Shown: in pieces, positions 62,136-64,000 of the stretch
Numbering within the stretch: the stretch's first letter is position 1
Layout: each line of letters begins with the position of its first letter
Assembly: GCA_964035795.1 (NCBI GenBank)
Contig: OZ038321.1
Location: 16,361,971-16,425,970, forward strand
Direction of reading: 5' to 3'
DNA: 64,000 nt
Source of the DNA: Pterobdella sp. o SKG-2022
Taxonomy: Eukaryota; Annelida; Clitellata; Hirudinida; Piscicolidae
Position numbers and translations under genes: made by a program
The notes under the pieces: generated by a model
Database searches by the model: none
Told to the model about the DNA's origin: nothing
Seen by the model: only the letters and a program-made list of their open reading frames with translations

Positions 62136-63199
62136 GAAATACAACTGTTTAGTGTTCAATAAATTTTGGATAGTTATGTCAGTTTAAATTTTTCACCTTA
62201 TATTTTCAATTTCACAAGCCAAAAATGAAAAGTTTTTTGAAAAATATATATTTTTCACTAAATTAGATGCTATCATAAAAAATTTAAATAAAACATACAC
62301 TCATAAAACACAAAATAAATTAAAAATCTACCGATTGCTTAAGCTCGAAAACTAAACAAAAATATCCCCCTTGTAATCGTTCCTCTTTGTAAAAACCACA
62401 AATAATCTCTTGGGAAAGTATTCAACCAGAACAATGTTGCATTCACACTCGTTCAGGTTCTAAACTTAAAAACATCTTTTATGAAATCAAGTGAGCAAAT
62501 GCGCAATTTAGTTAAAGAACTAAGTAACTTAATTGCATTTGCCACCAAATTGAAGTATACATCGGCCAATTAAAGACGGAAACCCTTGCAAGAATGAACC
62601 AACACGAGAAAAATTTAGAATGTAAAAATTAAATAATATATAAAAAAATATTAAAAGAGTTGGCACAAGCAAGAAATCACAAAAAAAAACATTTATTGGA
62701 AAACTTTGAAGTGAAAAAAACTATTTGAGGAAACAAGATAAACCTCATAATTAAAGAGACGGCGCAAAAAGAGTGACCCACCAAACAAGAATACAACCCT
62801 CTATAAAAAAATTAATTACTCGAATAACCAATGATAAAGGCGGAAAGATTATTTTTTCAAATAAAGATCATTACAAGATATCCGAACATTTGCTTTCAGC
62901 TGGTCATGTGAAACATTCAACTTTTAATATAAACAATTACATTTAATTTATGTTCACCTCAAACTTCATATTAAACAATGAATTTCATACTAAAATATCA
63001 AGATCTTACTTGTCAAAAATTTGTTTTTTTTGGAAATAACTTAAAAAACTTCTATTATGGCGTGCACAACAAAAAAACTATTAAATAAAAGATAAATGCG
63101 ATGTCTTTGCAAAATCATCTTTTCAAACTAGTATTATTCTATATAAAAAGATTTTACACTTCATTCATGTTTTTGACTTTTTTAACTGCATAAACTCAC

Positions 63200-63291
63200 A
63201 AACCCATTGAACACCAGTATCACTTCCTTATACTTGCCACTCGGCATTATGTTTGGATCGAAGTACATGCCGATGTAGATTCCCAAGAAGA
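63200..63291 (-). CDS. Candidate internal exon on the minus strand
   Basis: A 92 nt segment between a TTTTTGCATTCAAG acceptor and a consensus GTGAGT donor encodes F-L-G-I-Y-I-G-M-Y-F-D-P-N, then S-G-K-Y-K-E-V-I-L-V-F-N-G-F. Base composition is far richer in GC than the flanks and codon use looks coding. No partner exons were identified in the window and the family is not recognised. Confidence 0.3.
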
Positions 63292-64000
63292 CTTGAATGC
63301 AAAAATGTTAATATAAGGCTAGAAATTAATAAAGATCCACAAGCTAATGTATTTATAGTTCCAACCAAAGATTGCGACGAACTTCAGAAGATGCAAGCTT
63401 GTGCTCAAAATATTAGCGCAAGAAGAATCACTTTTATTTCCTAATAAGGGCTGATCCATGTGGGCAACTCAACTAATTAAAAATTAAATATTTTCAGAAA
63501 GTTAAGATTAATTTCTGGATATATTTTTAAAGATTTAAAACTTTATTTTCAAATGACGTGAAATTTAGTTTAATTAAATTTGAGGAATTTTTGCTCTAAG
63601 CTCTTAATTAAATAATTTGCAAAAATTCAAAGTAGAACGATACACATGGCTTTTACTTTTTTTGCTATTTTTGTGTTCTTTTCAAAATTTAAAAAAAAAT
63701 CCAATATTCTGGAACTCTCACTGCTTGTATATATTTTTGAAATTTTTACCTTTGTATATTCTAAAAGATCAAAAACTGAAAGCATCGACTCTTGTTGACT
63801 CTTTAGCAACATTATCGGCATTCAATGAAGTGTGGCTCTGCTGAAAACAGTTTTCAAGTCTCCAAAGCATTGATGAGCAATTATTTCAAAAATTTGAAAA
63901 AAAAATTTTGAATTTTTACTGTTAAATTTCAATCATAATGATTCAATACGTGTGAAAATGAGTCCAAAAATGATGTATTGTTAGTGCTCGAGGTTTGGTT

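Larger units (their letters stand above)
57412..64000. other. Spacer downstream of COQ2, mostly repeats and low-complexity DNA
   Basis: No complete gene is evident. The COQ2 3' flank contains several AATAAA sites, one near 57691. A GC-richer stretch at 57838-57930 is unassigned. Two short minus-strand coding candidates and two fold-back repeats are listed separately. Confidence 0.5.

Noticed and set aside
63253..63444. Plus-strand frame with several cysteines (C-R-C-R, then C-D and C-A)
   Set aside because: The 5' half is antisense to a better minus-strand exon candidate and the rest shows no recognisable domain. It is kept only as a possibility.

Overview
The window is nuclear DNA from an intron-rich, very AT-rich animal. 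Five protein-coding genes can be read on it. Four have many small exons with GT-AG introns, and their reading phases close exactly when the exons are joined. The order is PIKfyve/Fab1 (+, 12804-32497), WRNIP1 (-, 36407-33764), Staufen (+, about 39251-43365), an intronless ankyrin-repeat protein (-, 47115-44476) and mitochondrial COQ2 (+, 50612-57411). Three weaker coding candidates, all on the minus strand, lie near 50.2, 59.4 and 63.2 kb.

The most interesting feature is in COQ2. Two consecutive exons (55634-55764 and 56062-56192) are both exactly 131 nt, have the same phases and encode the same part of the UbiA fold, but are only about 47% identical. Using both or neither would shift the frame, so they must be mutually exclusive. 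This matches the published COQ-2a/COQ-2e arrangement, reported only in animals that make rhodoquinone (helminths, and some molluscs and annelids). It suggests an AT-rich flatworm or another spiralian or helminth able to use rhodoquinone under low oxygen. I cannot name the species.

The rest is mostly mobile DNA. From 1.7 to 12.3 kb lie a decayed RTE-like LINE (-), a near full-length but frame-disrupted LINE with a C-terminal C2H2 finger (+), and a 5'-truncated copy of the latter that differs at only two positions seen. Introns of PIKfyve hold a LINE tail, a repeated LINE 3' sequence and two successive remnants of an R2-like element. COQ2 intron 2 holds another decayed RTE-like LINE, a LINE 3' end and several fold-back elements. 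At least five palindromic MITE-like families and two tRNA-Lys-derived SINE-like sequences are scattered through introns and spacers.

The genes are not a pathway cluster. They act in endosomal PI(3,5)P2 synthesis, replication-fork maintenance, mRNA localisation, ankyrin scaffolding (function unknown) and quinone synthesis. Exon coordinates come from hand splicing with phase checking and family knowledge, without transcript evidence. The extreme 5' ends are the least certain parts.
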